Source of the DNA: Saururus chinensis | Lineage: Eukaryota > Streptophyta > Magnoliopsida > Piperales > Saururaceae | Reading direction: 5' to 3' | Assembly: GCA_035235625.1 (NCBI GenBank) | Contig: CP141146.1 | Coordinates: 7,682,501 to 7,746,500, forward strand | DNA length: 64,000 bases | Shown: piece after piece, positions 50,126 to 60,931 of the stretch | How the letters are laid out: each line of letters starts with the position of its first letter | How positions within the stretch are numbered: the first letter of the stretch is position 1 | Translations under genes and position numbers: made by a program | The notes under the pieces: generated by a model | Databases searched by the model: none | The model's input: the letters and a program-made list of their open reading frames with translations, nothing else | What the model was told of the DNA's origin: nothing

Positions 50126-50278
50126 CTGCTGTTTGACGCCGAGCGGGGCCACAGTCGTGTAGGACACCTCCCAGTCAAAGAAGGCGAACGGATCCGCGGC
50201 GGAGGAGAGGCCCAGCAGCAGAGACAAGCTGAGCAGGGGGAGGAGCAGGGCCTGCAACGACCACATGGCAGCTGCCAT
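45293..50278 (-). CDS. SKU5: SKU5-like GPI-anchored multicopper-oxidase homologue
   Basis: Nine exons on the minus strand: 50278-50126, 49422-49313, 49212-48942, 48820-48682, 47759-47393, 47225-46860, 46774-46696, 45684-45485, 45401-45293. All introns are GT-AG and the frame closes to 597 aa. A signal peptide (~1-27, Leu-rich) precedes DPFAFFDWEVSY. Three cupredoxin domains follow, with family blocks QRKNSWQDGVLGTNCPIPSG, QIGSFFYFPSLGFQRA, LLLVETEGSYTVQQNYTN and SYHVDGYAVFVVGMDYGEWT. The C-terminal 35 residues (SSASSPIAGRM plus a hydrophobic tail) fit a GPI-attachment signal. Copper-ligand motifs of true oxidases are missing (ITWAG for HWHG; FYFPS for the HSH site; WNIRAEN for the C-terminal HCH site), as in SKU5. 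SKU5 controls directional root growth and cell expansion at the plasma membrane and wall; that role is inferred. SKS1 and SKS2 relatives cannot be excluded. Confidence 0.93.
46380..46512. repeat. GATC-palindrome repeat, copy A, in intron 7 of SKU5-like gene
   Basis: ATTGGATCTAGATCCAAGG (46,401-46,419) is a near-perfect palindrome, bordered by GCATATTTGAATATGTGC and ending GCACCGGGTGCACATTAA. Copy B at 55,277-55,440 has the same order of motifs. Together they suggest a small non-autonomous element, but no clear target duplications were found. Confidence 0.4.
47990..48645. repeat. 166-bp tandem repeat, 4 units, in intron 4 of SKU5-like gene
   Basis: The phrase AAGTTTCTGGTAAATGAGCA recurs at about 47,993, 48,159, 48,325 and 48,492 (period 166-167 bp). 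Each unit continues through ACATGCTGTCAACGCAAACA to TTCCAGCACATTAAAGTCCC. Units differ by only a few bases. The array makes up most of intron 4 (47,760-48,681). Confidence 0.9.
50077..50122. repeat. (AG)n microsatellite at intron 1 donor of SKU5-like gene
   Basis: About 23 AG units. On the coding strand the run is (CT)n and starts within 3 nt of the exon 1 donor, which reads CAG/GTCCTC rather than the usual GTAAGT-like form. Likely length-polymorphic. Confidence 0.95.
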
Positions 50279-52515
50279 TAATGTGGTATGCTCTACCGAG
50301 CGAAGAAGTTGAACAGAATGAGGCTAGATTTCCCCGGCCGCGAGGCTTCCTTTACATTATCTGGGAGCCGGACTGGGAAAGAGGGAGAGGCGGAGCTGAG
50401 GGAGGCGAAAGCAGAGGCTGGGCTTGTGGAGACAGGGGAGTAGAAGAGGAAGAAGTGTGAGCCTGGGAGTAAGTGTACGGCTTTCTTTTTCTTTTTTTTA
50501 ACTCTAGGGTTAGTTTTGAAACGGTAAGGGGGGGTTTTAGATGATGAGATTGCCCCCCCTCGATTTTGCGGTTTTTATGTTCAAAGCCCTTGTGAGTTGT
50601 AATGAGGTAAGTTGACTTGTGTGTGACTAAATTATGAAAAGACTAAAATGCATTTTAATTTTGAGCCCCCTTCATCTTCATATTAGGGATGAGCAGTTTG
50701 CTACCCTATTTATATAGTTGATATCTATCGCCTAGTGCTTTGGTCATACGGTCATGAACTGCCATATATTTATATGTTTTAAATATATTTTTCAAAAATT
50801 ACATAGGAAAAAGGGCAACAGGACAAAGTATTTGAATACTCCACATTGTACATAATTCATAAAATTCTACACAATGTGATAGGCCCTCGATCTTGGTTGC
50901 TATTTATTTGTGGCAACCAATAAATATAAATATTCGCATCCCATTAGCTACAAATAAAATTATGAGATTGATGAAAGGGTAATATAATTTTACAATTAAT
51001 GCATAGCATATTCTAGCAAAAAAAACTAGATTACATGATAAGTTCTCAGATGATGTACTTTAATATTATTAATTTTCGTTAAAGTTTTTAATTTTATTTG
51101 TAAATTTCTTGGGAAACATTTTTTATGCTCACATTAATGTGCATTATCGTGTATGTCATCGATCGATTTTTTGGATGGACGATGCATTCTTTAAGCTATG
51201 CCAGTAAGGAGCACAACTATTCATTCTTTAAGCTAAGCTAGTAAGGAGCACAGGAAATGTTTCTTATTTCTTAAGCCAAAAAAAGGTAATTGTATTTCCT
51301 ACCACAACTATCCAATTAATTAATTTGTTAATTATGTTTAAAAATTATTGAGATGAAGCCTTTTTAACTGCAAATGTTTATACTGCTTATAGTTTAATTT
51401 TGTTCACATTCTTCATAGCTTAGCACCCTCAAATTTCAATTACGCTGATTAAAACTACTATGTTTCCTATCATAATCATTTAATAAATAAACAAATTTTC
51501 AAACACCCAAATTTGAAGATACCATCCTCGCATAAAAAGGGCAACGGGAGGGCGATTTGGTCTTTTCAGTAAAGGTAGCTTCAAGCTAACCCTCCAGGAT
51601 TGTCTGTAGTTGACCGTTAGTCAAGGGCTGGAATCGCAAAAATGAAAACCTCTTGGGCTTAAACGTAAAATCCACTAAAAACTGAATAAAAGGGAGGAGC
51701 CGTTAGAGGGGCAAAGCGTCTGGCACGCTTAGCTGTCGGTCACATTCCCATGAATCATGATCACGTCCAAAGAAAAGAACACCACAGCCCATCCCCATGG
51801 CAAAATAGTAATTTCCACCGCTCCGTCCCGACCAGCCGATTTCAGATGGGCCACAGTTTCCGATTCCGCGTCTCACCGTCAGAGTGCCACATGCAGCGGC
51901 CCACACGCTCTAGGCCCACTTCCCATCTGTAGCGCCCTATTCCCGCTTCTCCCAAGTCCCAACTGTATTTTAATTTTGGACGTAGAGCCTACGATACACC
52001 TCTTTTAGCCAACTCACCTTTTTACTATCCATAAATATTTACCGTTTATGTATATTTATACAATATATATTTACCGACTATGTATAAGCCGGGTGGGCTG
52101 GTTAAAACAGAGAATCATGGCATACCTATCATCTATGTATTTGTTTTCTTCCTTTTTTTTTCGGAACCCTCGTGAATGAAAATAGTTATGGACAATAAAA
52201 AATGAAGAAATCAAAGCACATTTTGGGGAATTTTGAATTCAATAGGAGATTTATTGTGGGAAAGTATTTGGCATTTGAGGTTAAATAGATAGGATGATGG
52301 TAAGTTATTACAATCTATTGGCATATGCCCAACCTAATTTGAGATTTCTTACCATGGATGTGGGCTTCAGACACACAAGTATGACTTTAGCTTGGTTGTT
52401 CGAGACTTTTATTTAATGTTATAGAGTGGATTATATCTCATGTGCTTAAATAATTGTAGCGAGCACATTATATAATATATATATATATAAAACTTTCGTA
52501 ATTGAGATTCCCCCC
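50279..52515. other. upstream region of SKU5-like gene and intergenic DNA
   Basis: 50,279-50,480 is GC-rich and purine-rich on the plus strand and probably contains the 5' leader. Beyond it no gene is seen. 51,690-51,960 is a GC-richer island with short open frames lacking domains. Confidence 0.4.
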
Positions 52516-52519
52516 TTCA

Positions 52520-52710
52520 ATGAGAAATATATGCTTATCCCAATTGGTTAGGTTGTCATGTATTTCGGAGGGTGTCGTGTTCGAATCCTCAAATGTCACT
52601 TTCTTCTCTAGTGTGGTGATCTTATTGTTATTGCGTACGGTACCAAGTAGAATAGAAAATTTTCCCCATAAATTTTATCAAAAATCTCTACAAAAAAATT
52701 GCAAACAAGA
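52520..52710 (+). mobile_element. putative tRNA-derived SINE
   Basis: TGGTTAGGTTG (52,545-52,555) resembles an internal A box and GTTCGAATCC (52,579-52,588) is a perfect B-box core, spaced as in tRNA genes. The region does not fold as a full tRNA by inspection and continues into AT-rich sequence with A-rich runs near 52,690-52,720, as in plant SINEs. Confidence 0.5.
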
Positions 52711-53622
52711 AGAAAAAAAATCCATATGAAATGCCTAAATTACCCACTATACTAATTTAATGTTCTCTTGATTAGTAAACCAAATTGTAATTGAGGATTT
52801 CATGCCCTTTGAGTAAGGTAAAACTTGTATGTCATAATTTTTTATTTTATTGCTAGAATATGATGCCATATAAAGTACTATGAAAACCAGCATTAGGCAT
52901 CAAGTTGGGGTGGGGGACTGATTCATTGAAGCCAACCAAATGGGTTGAATCGAATCAATTGCATTGAGGAGCACATTATGAGGCGCAATTCTAGGATAGG
53001 GGGAGAAGGAGGGACCCCATTCTATTTCCAATGCACTTGATGGTGAGGACTGAGGAGGGGGAAAGGAAAGGAAGGGGCAAAAGAGCCAAAACCCTAGACA
53101 GTAAATAATTGAGGGAATTGGAAAGCTGGGGAAAGGGGACACATTTGAATGACTCCAGTCCAGTCCCCTCATCCAGTCTACAAAAGTGAGAATTTGCTTT
53201 TCATGCAGTCTGGGTCCTTGTGATTACCCAGCCAGTAGCCAGCTTGTGGCCCACCCTGGAAACCAAATCTTTTGTTTCCTGCTTTTTTTTTATAGAGTTC
53301 CGTTAGTATGCGCTCGGTGTTTGTAATGGTTGTATGTGCTGAACGCATTAGGGCCGGGTGATTTCAATCGTGTGGCGCTTATTATTATTCACGGGTTTGG
53401 ATCTGTACTAATTACCTCATGAATTGTGATTTGGTGCACTTTCAGATCTCCATCAGATCCGCATGAGCACTGCGTGTGTGTTAACTTTTTCCTTTTACTT
53501 ATTATATTCTTATATTTTTTACAATCATCAAGGTTGTTCTTTGTATTGTATACAATTTTTTCTGCTCATTTACCTAGATGGGGATGTGGGGCAGGTGGTA
53601 TACTTGAGTTATTATTGGTTAA

Positions 53623-53815
53623 TACTTTCCTCCTCTTAAATTAATAGCTTTATTTTACAAAAAGATTTGTTCCATATTAATAGATTTATTTTGTTTAATT
53701 TAAGTAATTCAATACTTAAAAAAGAATATTATAATCTTATTTTCTATATGGGTTTCACCATTAAATAAAAACTACTATTTTTTTAAATAAAATTATTAAT
53801 ATGAGACAGAGAGAA
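53623..53815. mobile_element. Stowaway-like MITE
   Basis: Left end CTTTCCTCCTCTTAAATTAA; right end reverse complemented CTCTCTGTCTCATATTAATA. The interior is AT-rich and there are TA-type flanks. The ends are worn, but the same pattern is clearer in the MITE at 24,162. Confidence 0.6.
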
Positions 53816-54379
53816 TATATGGTGTTATTTTCCTCTAGTACCTATTCTTTAGTGATTTCTCATATAAATTTTTTTTTTGTAATACTGAAGGCTGACTTTT
53901 GACATGTACAATGTACTTTAAAAATCTTGAGTAACATAACATTTTAGTGCTAGTGATTGTTTGCGCTAAAACAAAATAAAAGGAGGAATTATGGAGGTCC
54001 TAAGTTCAAAGTTCAAACCCCTACTCGGTCGGTTGGCCATTTACATTGATTAATCCCAAATTACAGTGTGTGATGTGCAGGTGTGCTCAAGGGGATACGC
54101 TACATGATATGGTGCACCAAAAGGCCGGTGGCCTTGCCCCTTCTAGCATGTCATAAGAACATGGATACCCTAGTATTTTTAAAAAAAAAAGTTAAATCAA
54201 AGTACACATGAAATATGTATGTTACTAGATCACCATATTATATTAGGTATATATGCTAGAAAGCATATAGCACCAAATTCTAAAAGGCATGTGCTATAAT
54301 ATTCATTTTTTTTTGCAGTAAGATGGCAATTGGATTAAGCCAAGTAATGATATTGAATTGGGACTTTGTTCCCGTTTGT

Positions 54380-54412
54380 AACGGTCATGATGCCACAGGC
54401 ATCTTGACCGTT
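54380..54412. repeat. hairpin, 15-bp stem, 3-nt loop
   Basis: AACGGTCATGATGCC, loop ACA, then GGCATCTTGACCGTT: 14 of 15 stem positions pair. It stands alone in intergenic DNA with no adjacent gene. Possibly the relic of a very small MITE. Confidence 0.5.
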
Positions 54413-55276
54413 GATCAAAGTCGACCCTAACAGATAGCAGAAGCCAAAACAAAAACAAAAATCTGAACGGCCAACTGTCTTAAAGTGGACAACAGCGCTA
54501 GTAGCCAACCAGGTTGTCACCTTGCACATAATGTTCCGGACACCCTATTTCTTTCCTTATTTTTTTCTGGCAATCCAGACACCGAATTTCTTCCCATTCA
54601 CATTCTGGTGCACCTATCTTTTATCTTGATTATCTTCTTCCCAACCCAGGGTTCTGACTTTAATTCAGATATATGAACAAGGGTGAGGGGAACTTGAATG
54701 AAAAGTAAGAAAAAGATCCAGCTCAATCTGGCGCTGCTTTAAGTTAAAGAAAGACAATTGGGTCTCCCAGGCTGAATTTGTCTGAAACAAGTAGGCAAAG
54801 TTGATTGAATGCGTGAAGTTATCTGATTTTGAGGTCTCCGAGGCAGCTAGCAAGCACATGGGTGGGGTGGCAATGGACTTTAAAAATTGTGCGCAGTCAA
54901 ATTACAGTGCATCTCAGCCACTGGTCATATAACCAAGGCCAGTTTTGTGGAATGAATATTGCAATGAGGTGAAGAGGAGCCAATCAAGGAGAAGATGGCT
55001 CCAGGTTGTAGAAGAGAAGCTATAAGGTCAAAGCCTCACCTAACAAGAAATCTTATTTATGTTATTATGTGAATAAATAAAGATGGGTGCTTATTGTTCA
55101 ACTTCATGACGAAACCTCAGGATTCAGTCTAGATGATTAGAAATTTATAATCTTGTCTCTTGATTGTCCGAAAGTCTTTTAGCTGTATGAGCACCGTTAT
55201 GACACCGTAATCCATGTCATACGAATTGTTAGAAGAGTACAATCCAAGATTTACAATATTTAATTATAAGGAAAAA

Positions 55277-55440
55277 GTTAAGATGCACCGTCGGGCTTGT
55301 GTGCCACGTATTATAGGTTGTTGGATCAAGATCCAATGGCGCCACGTATCAGGTGAATAAACCCACCTATCCCCAATTTTGTACGCATTGTCAGATCTCA
55401 ATCCGACGACTTACAATGCACCTGGTGCACACCCAACTAG
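55277..55440. repeat. GATC-palindrome repeat, copy B
   Basis: TTGGATCAAGATCCAA (55,321-55,336) is a palindrome apart from its centre. The block starts GATGCACCGTCGGGC and ends GCACCTGGTGCACACC. It shares core and edge motifs with copy A in the SKU5-like gene intron. Confidence 0.4.
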
Positions 55441-56312
55441 AAGCGCTGACATATAGAAACAATTAAACATGACTCTTAGTTATAATGATAGAAACCAAGT
55501 AAAAGACCAGTTCAAAGATAACACTTGATTTGTTGTCAAGAACTACCATTTTGAATGATATGACATTCATTTTGTATCCATAATACACTTGTGCGTCTAA
55601 TTCATGAAGTCATGCTTGAAAAATTGATTAATGGGGAGTGTCCAAATTGAAGGAATTAATTAGAAAAAAATAATGACATTCCTCTACCTTATTTCTTTAC
55701 ACCATAGGCCTTACACCATTTATTACATACTCACCGCAATATCATGCAGGCCCTATGCCTTCATCATAACAAGTGTCCTAAGTGCGAGCGTGATTTATGT
55801 TACCTTGAGCTTTGACGAAGACCGAACAAGTTTGTGGCCGTCAAGTTTAAGGGAAAGGTGGGACTGATTGCCCACCATTTTTGAAACTTCAGCAATTAGC
55901 ATATGAGCGAAGTCCTTTGTACTACTTGGAATTTGTTTCCATCGATAGTGAGGACACTCACATCCAATCATGTGCGAGTGGCGCCCAATTAACCGGAGGC
56001 ACATGTAAAAATGTGTCTACTTAGGACCAATTTTTACGCTTTTCACATCCGATCGATCCAGTCCACTTGAATTTAATTGAGAATTGCAATCCGCATAATT
56101 AATGCTTGCCAATCGAATTTTGTTCACAATTATAAGACTAAATTCGCAGGTATGAAGGAAATTATTCAGCAAACCTTTTCTTTCTACAAAAAGCCTTATT
56201 ATGAGACAACATGCTCCATTCATACCATCAAGGAAAACCTCTATAAAAATTTTGAAGTAAAATTTTGATGTTAGTGAATAGTGAATGAAGGTTGGATCTG
56301 GAGCTTATATAA

Positions 56313-56414
56313 TCTTTGTCTTAAATTAATAGTGATATTTAATTTTTAAAATAGATTAATTTTAATTTATTTTAAAAAACTAAATATAATTATTAATATA
56401 AGATGGAAAAAATA
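56313..56414. mobile_element. short Stowaway-like MITE
   Basis: CTTTGTCTTAAATTAATAGT at the left, and at the right ATTAATATAAGATGGAAAAA, whose reverse complement matches the CxTCNTATATTAAT pattern of neighbouring MITEs. About 100 bp, AT-rich. Confidence 0.5.
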
Positions 56415-57055
56415 TTTAAAAACTTGACAGAAATCGTTTGCTTAGAACGTCATCAGTTGGCAAGAGAATTTATTGCAATGTTTACAAATCTGGTGAAGTT
56501 TTGGCCCAAAAGCGACTACGTCTTTATGGGCTGTGACAGCCATTCTTTTCAAGGATGAAGACGGGCAATCAACATGGGCCAAAACGTCGTCGACGAGCAC
56601 GGTCTACAACCCGTCTTTGGCCAAGGTATTTTCTATATTTTTTTATTGACGGTGAGCCTATGCATAATAAATGCATGAGAGTTATTCATCTAAAAAATCG
56701 ATGGTATACACAAGCGTACACATGAACACTGTTTACAAAGCATAGTCCAAATAAAAAATAGTTTCCTGTCTAATTTTTTATGACTAGCCTACATAGGGCT
56801 CCAAATGTAGTTAATAAGGGGCACTGATTCCCTTATGTACCACGTTCGGAGCTTCATGTGGATTGGTCCCAAGGCTTTGGTTATGGAAACCGATCACACT
56901 AAATGCGCTCTATTCAATGTTGCACTTCTCGACATCTAAGCTATTATGATGAAAATAAAAAATAAATAGAAAAAAGATAAGAAGAATATTAATAATCACC
57001 TAACAAATACACTAACTCCCAATGTATTTTTGTTGGACACGATATATATGCCTAA

Positions 57056-57220
57056 CAGGGCGTTAGTCGTTCTGTATTTCACATTACAATTCATCGATTT
57101 TAAAATGTAACGTTAGTCATTAGAGATTTTGTTTATGTATTTAAGAATGTAGCGTTAATCGTTTAAGATTTTACACACGTATTTTAAAATGTAACGTTAG
57201 TCAATTAAATTATGATTTAA
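57056..57220. repeat. 5' TIR and sub-terminal repeats of Harbinger
   Basis: The 24-bp TIR is followed by about three ~43-bp units containing AATGTAACGTTAGTCATT-type words (57,103, 57,145, 57,188). Near the other end, ATCTAAAATACAGGATTTTA and AATCGAGCATCTGAAATACA form similar sub-terminal repeats (62,600-62,680). Such repeats are likely binding sites for the Myb-like protein or transposase. Confidence 0.7.
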
Positions 57221-57319
57221 CCACCATCGTATCTAAAATACACGACAATAAAACTTTTGTACGTTGTATATGCATTTTCAATTACGACCTCTCCCCCTTC
57301 GTAATTGAAAATGCACAAA

Positions 57320-57960
57320 ACACGTGATGCTTCGTCTCTTTCATGGAGCCATATATCTATTTGTAGGGCTAACTCCTTCCCGCTGTCGGCACCATCTTCT
57401 TCTTGTTTGTTCCCGTCGCTCTCCACCAAGTACTTCCCCCTCTACCATCTCATCTTTTCTTCTTTCTCTCCTCCAGCGTAGCCATCTCCTTCTTCCCCTC
57501 TGCCGTGGCTGTCTCTCGTCCCCCTTCCCTATTTCCCTCCTATCCCAGGAGGACATGCAGATGCACTGGCAGACTGGGGAGGCAGAGTTGACAGCAGCGA
57601 CATAGAACGTGCCGGAGAAGATGCATGGAGAGTCGGGCTTCTGTTTGGCCCACACCGATCGCTATATGAACAAGGTGCTGCATCAAGTGGCTCGCCAGTT
57701 CTCGAGGGGAACCCATGTGGTCAAGGACTGGGCAGCACGAACAGGAGATTCTCTGGTTGGCGGCCAAGGCCAGGCTCCCTGCTCCAGGATGCCCTTCAGA
57801 GAGCTGGCTCCGATCTAGTCTATGTCTCGGCTCTCTATGTCACCAAGACCTCGCCTTTGCTGTATGAAGTCCAATTACGGTCAAGGCAAGGGGAAAGGGA
57901 AGGTTGGGAGATTCGGAGAGCGGGGGCAGTCGGATGTTTGGAGATGGCTTTCGAGAACTA
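57320..57960 (+). other. GC-rich non-transposase segment inside Harbinger
   Basis: A 640-bp GC-rich block in the otherwise AT-rich element. It starts with CT-rich sequence and contains an open frame at 57,609-57,806 (GESGFCLAHTDRYMNKVLHQ then VARQFSRGTHVVKDWAARTG) that does not match Harbinger proteins I recognise. It could be the transposon's own 5' leader or a captured host exon. Confidence 0.4.
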
Positions 57961-59588
57961 AAATGACTACTAGGAGGTTCGGGTTAATATTCCAATATTG
58001 CTTTTGAAACCATTAATAAATGGTCGAACGCTTCTTGCTTGGCTTTCGAAAGAAGGTAAAGGAAGGGCTGGTTACGATTGCTTCAAAACAGAGGATTTCA
58101 GTTGTTGTTTCGGCTGCTCCCCTGCGTGCTGAATTTGGCTTATATCAATTCGGTCATTGGTCTAATCATATACTAATTGTTTTTTTTTCTGAGTAAAGAT
58201 CATGTGGACAAATTTAGATAGCATAATTGGGTATTGTTTTTTTGGTGGTTAGATGTTGGTTGATATGTCACAACACCGGCCACGGTTGTGGAATATTTCA
58301 TGCCAATTGCTTCACTCTCGCAGAGAAGATTAATTAACTTAATTCTGACCCTTTTCTTCCACTGTTTAATATTGTTTATAGAAGAAAGATTTGTCCTGCA
58401 GGAAGACAAAGGCTAATTGGATATCCTACTGTGATTTACTTTTTATAGTTTCTAATTCTCCATAATACTATATATTCCAGTATGATAGCTACTTCATTAT
58501 TATTCCTGATGTGCATTAGGTACAATATTTTGGATCTTTTGAATTTTTTTATTAGAACTAGAAGTAAAATCCAGTACATATGATACAATTAGTGATGGAA
58601 GCTACTTCTCTTCGTCTATAGGTTTTCAAACCTTCATCTTTTTTATGGTTATGTAGCTATCAATAACAAGTTGTTGTATGAAAGGATGCTGGTCAGTCAT
58701 ATTCCAATCTTCGAAAGAGATATCTAAACTGTATTTCCATTTGAGTCAATCAAGCTAATAGTTTACTATGCAAACTTGCAGTGAAATCATCAATTAAAAG
58801 ATATCTAAACTCGTCTAGAAAGTCCACCCATTTCCTCTATTTGCAAAGACCAATTATTCACATAAACTGCATCTGCACAACAAAACTAATAATGCAGATA
58901 ATAAACTAGATGAAGTGACATAGATTCATTAGCTCTGTCTCTCCGAAGATCTACAAAATTGACTAAAATTTCACACACTCTGACCCTGCAGAATAAATTA
59001 AATATAACAGGTGACGCCCTATGACCATACCTATAGGAGTACTTGAATCTCACAAGCCATCTTACCAAGGCCTGTGAGAGGCAAGAAGGCCTGGTAGGAA
59101 GATGACGTGCCGTTGGATAGAGCCTTGTGATCCAGATTTTGAGACTGCCCATAAAATGAAGGATGTTGCAAATATTAGCTTTAAATATTCATTAGCTTTA
59201 TAGAACTCCTGTTAAATATTCCAAAAAGAGGATTTATTCGTGTGGAATACATTTTCAAGAATTTAAAAGTGAGACAGATATCTAGCTGATCTGATCAAAG
59301 CTCACTACTTTATTGTGTAATAGGTTGTTGATAGAGCATTGTTTATGGAACAATGACCACTTTGAGAACTTGATCAAACAATACCGGAATTTGATTTTGT
59401 AGTTCTAGAATTTGATTTTTTTCATAATTTTGTTTAAGTTAGAATTATGATATGGATTTCATGGTGAGTAGCTTGGGGGTCTAGGTACTTATTCTTTATA
59501 ATTTTTTATGTTTAGTTTCAAGTTGAGAACTCTAGTTGAACTGAAATGCCCACCAACTGCAGATTTTGATTTGTTATTTACCATAAAT

Positions 59589-60539
59589 ATGGCAACACAA
59601 GGTGGGAAAGGAAAAGGGAAAGTGAAGTCGAACTATGAACAATGGTCTACTACTGAAACAAAAGAACTCATTAAACTTCTGGTTGAGAAGGTGAACAATG
59701 GCAATCAATTGGATAATGGAACATTTAGGAAGGAGGTGTTGACAAATAGTGTCCTTCCAAAATTAAATTCAAGATGTAATAGCAATAAGACAGAAACCCA
59801 CCTTAAGAACAAGTTGAGAGTTCTAAAGCAAAGGATAATACCTATTAAGGAGTTGATGGCATGCAATTCTGGTTTTGGGTGGGATAGACATGTACAAAAG
59901 GTAACTGCTCCAGAAGAAGTATGGCTTGAGTACCTTCAAGTAAATTTATTTTTTAAATTAAAGTAAATTAGTTATATCATATCATATAATGTGTAACTTA
60001 TAAATTTATTTGTATGATTTGTTTAGGCTCATCCAGAAGCATCTGAATATCATCATAAGATAGTGGAAGATTATGAAGATTTAATGCTCATATTTGGTAA
60101 CACCACTGCAGTTGGAGCTGGGGCAGCCGCTTTATCATCCAAGGCTGTGGATTCTTTGGAGAGGTCATCTTTATGCACCAATTTATATGAGGATGATGAT
60201 ACTTTGCCCCCATTTACACAAGATTATCCACCTGTAGGTGAATCATCCAATCCTGTGCCTCCACCATCTGCCCATGAGCGCCCACCCTTGGAGAATCAAC
60301 CACCTTCATCCCGAAGGAGAGGAAATGCTAATTCCACCTATGAGTCAAGAGATTCTATAGCTCATATAGCATCTAAATTTCATATCCTTGTACGATCTCA
60401 TGAAATAGCTCAAGGCTGGTTTGAGGCCATTGGAGAAATTCCCGACCTCACTGAGGAGTTAAAGTTTTTTGCTTATGAATATTTGAGTACTCCAGCCTTG
60501 AGGGAGGTGTTTGTGAGACTTCCACCAGATGAATGCTGA
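59589..60539 (+). CDS. Harbinger Myb/SANT-like DNA-binding protein
   Basis: Two exons, 59,589-59,939 and 60,027-60,539, joined by an 87-bp GT-AG intron in frame, give 287 aa. The N-terminal ~115 residues form a Myb/SANT-like domain of the Myb_DNA-bind_3 type (WSTTETKELIKLLVEKVNNG; LKNKLRVLKQRI; FGWDRHVQKVTAPEEVW; YLQAHPEASEYHHK across the splice). A Pro/Ser-rich linker follows, then a conserved C-terminal part (FFAYEYLSTPALREVFVRLP). In PIF/Harbinger elements this second protein binds the sub-terminal DNA and carries the transposase into the nucleus; that role is from the family. The ATG at 59,589 is chosen over an upstream in-frame ATG because MATQGGKGKGK begins the domain normally. The frame is intact. 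Confidence 0.9.
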
Positions 60540-60931
60540 AGATGGTTGGAGCATAAGCTGAGGAGTACATAGTAGTTTATTTTGGTAGTATAGGTCATTT
60601 GGAGAACTTATTTAGGTGGGCATGATAGTTTGTTTTGGTGGTATAAGTTAGTTGATTGGTAGTATTTTTTATTTAGATAGGCATGATAGTCTTTTTTTAT
60701 TTAAATTAAAGATGTTTGCAGTTTTATGATGATGATTTAATAAGTGAATGGTTTATTTGAATGGTATGTGAGAATGACTTTACATGAATGGTCTTATGGC
60801 GATGAGTTTTGTGTCATGGTATGTGAAAATTTGGTTATATGAATGTGTTTTTGTGAATTGATTTTTATGGGAAATGTGTTTATGTGAATGTATTGATTTG
60901 ATGACTCTTGAATTTTGCAATAACAGTGAAT

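Larger units (their letters stand above)
52720..57052. other. intergenic between SINE-like element and Harbinger
   Basis: No gene recognised. Contains two Stowaway-like MITEs (53,623-53,815 and 56,313-56,414), a 15-bp-stem hairpin (54,380-54,412), and copy B of the GATC-palindrome repeat (55,277-55,440). Short open frames here carry no family signature. Confidence 0.4.

Noticed and set aside
51703..52008. Open frames in a GC-rich island upstream of the SKU5-like gene
   Set aside because: Three frames on two strands are similarly open and none carries a family motif.
54001..54030. GTTCAAACCC as a tRNA gene or SINE B box
   Set aside because: No convincing A box at the right distance and no tRNA fold.
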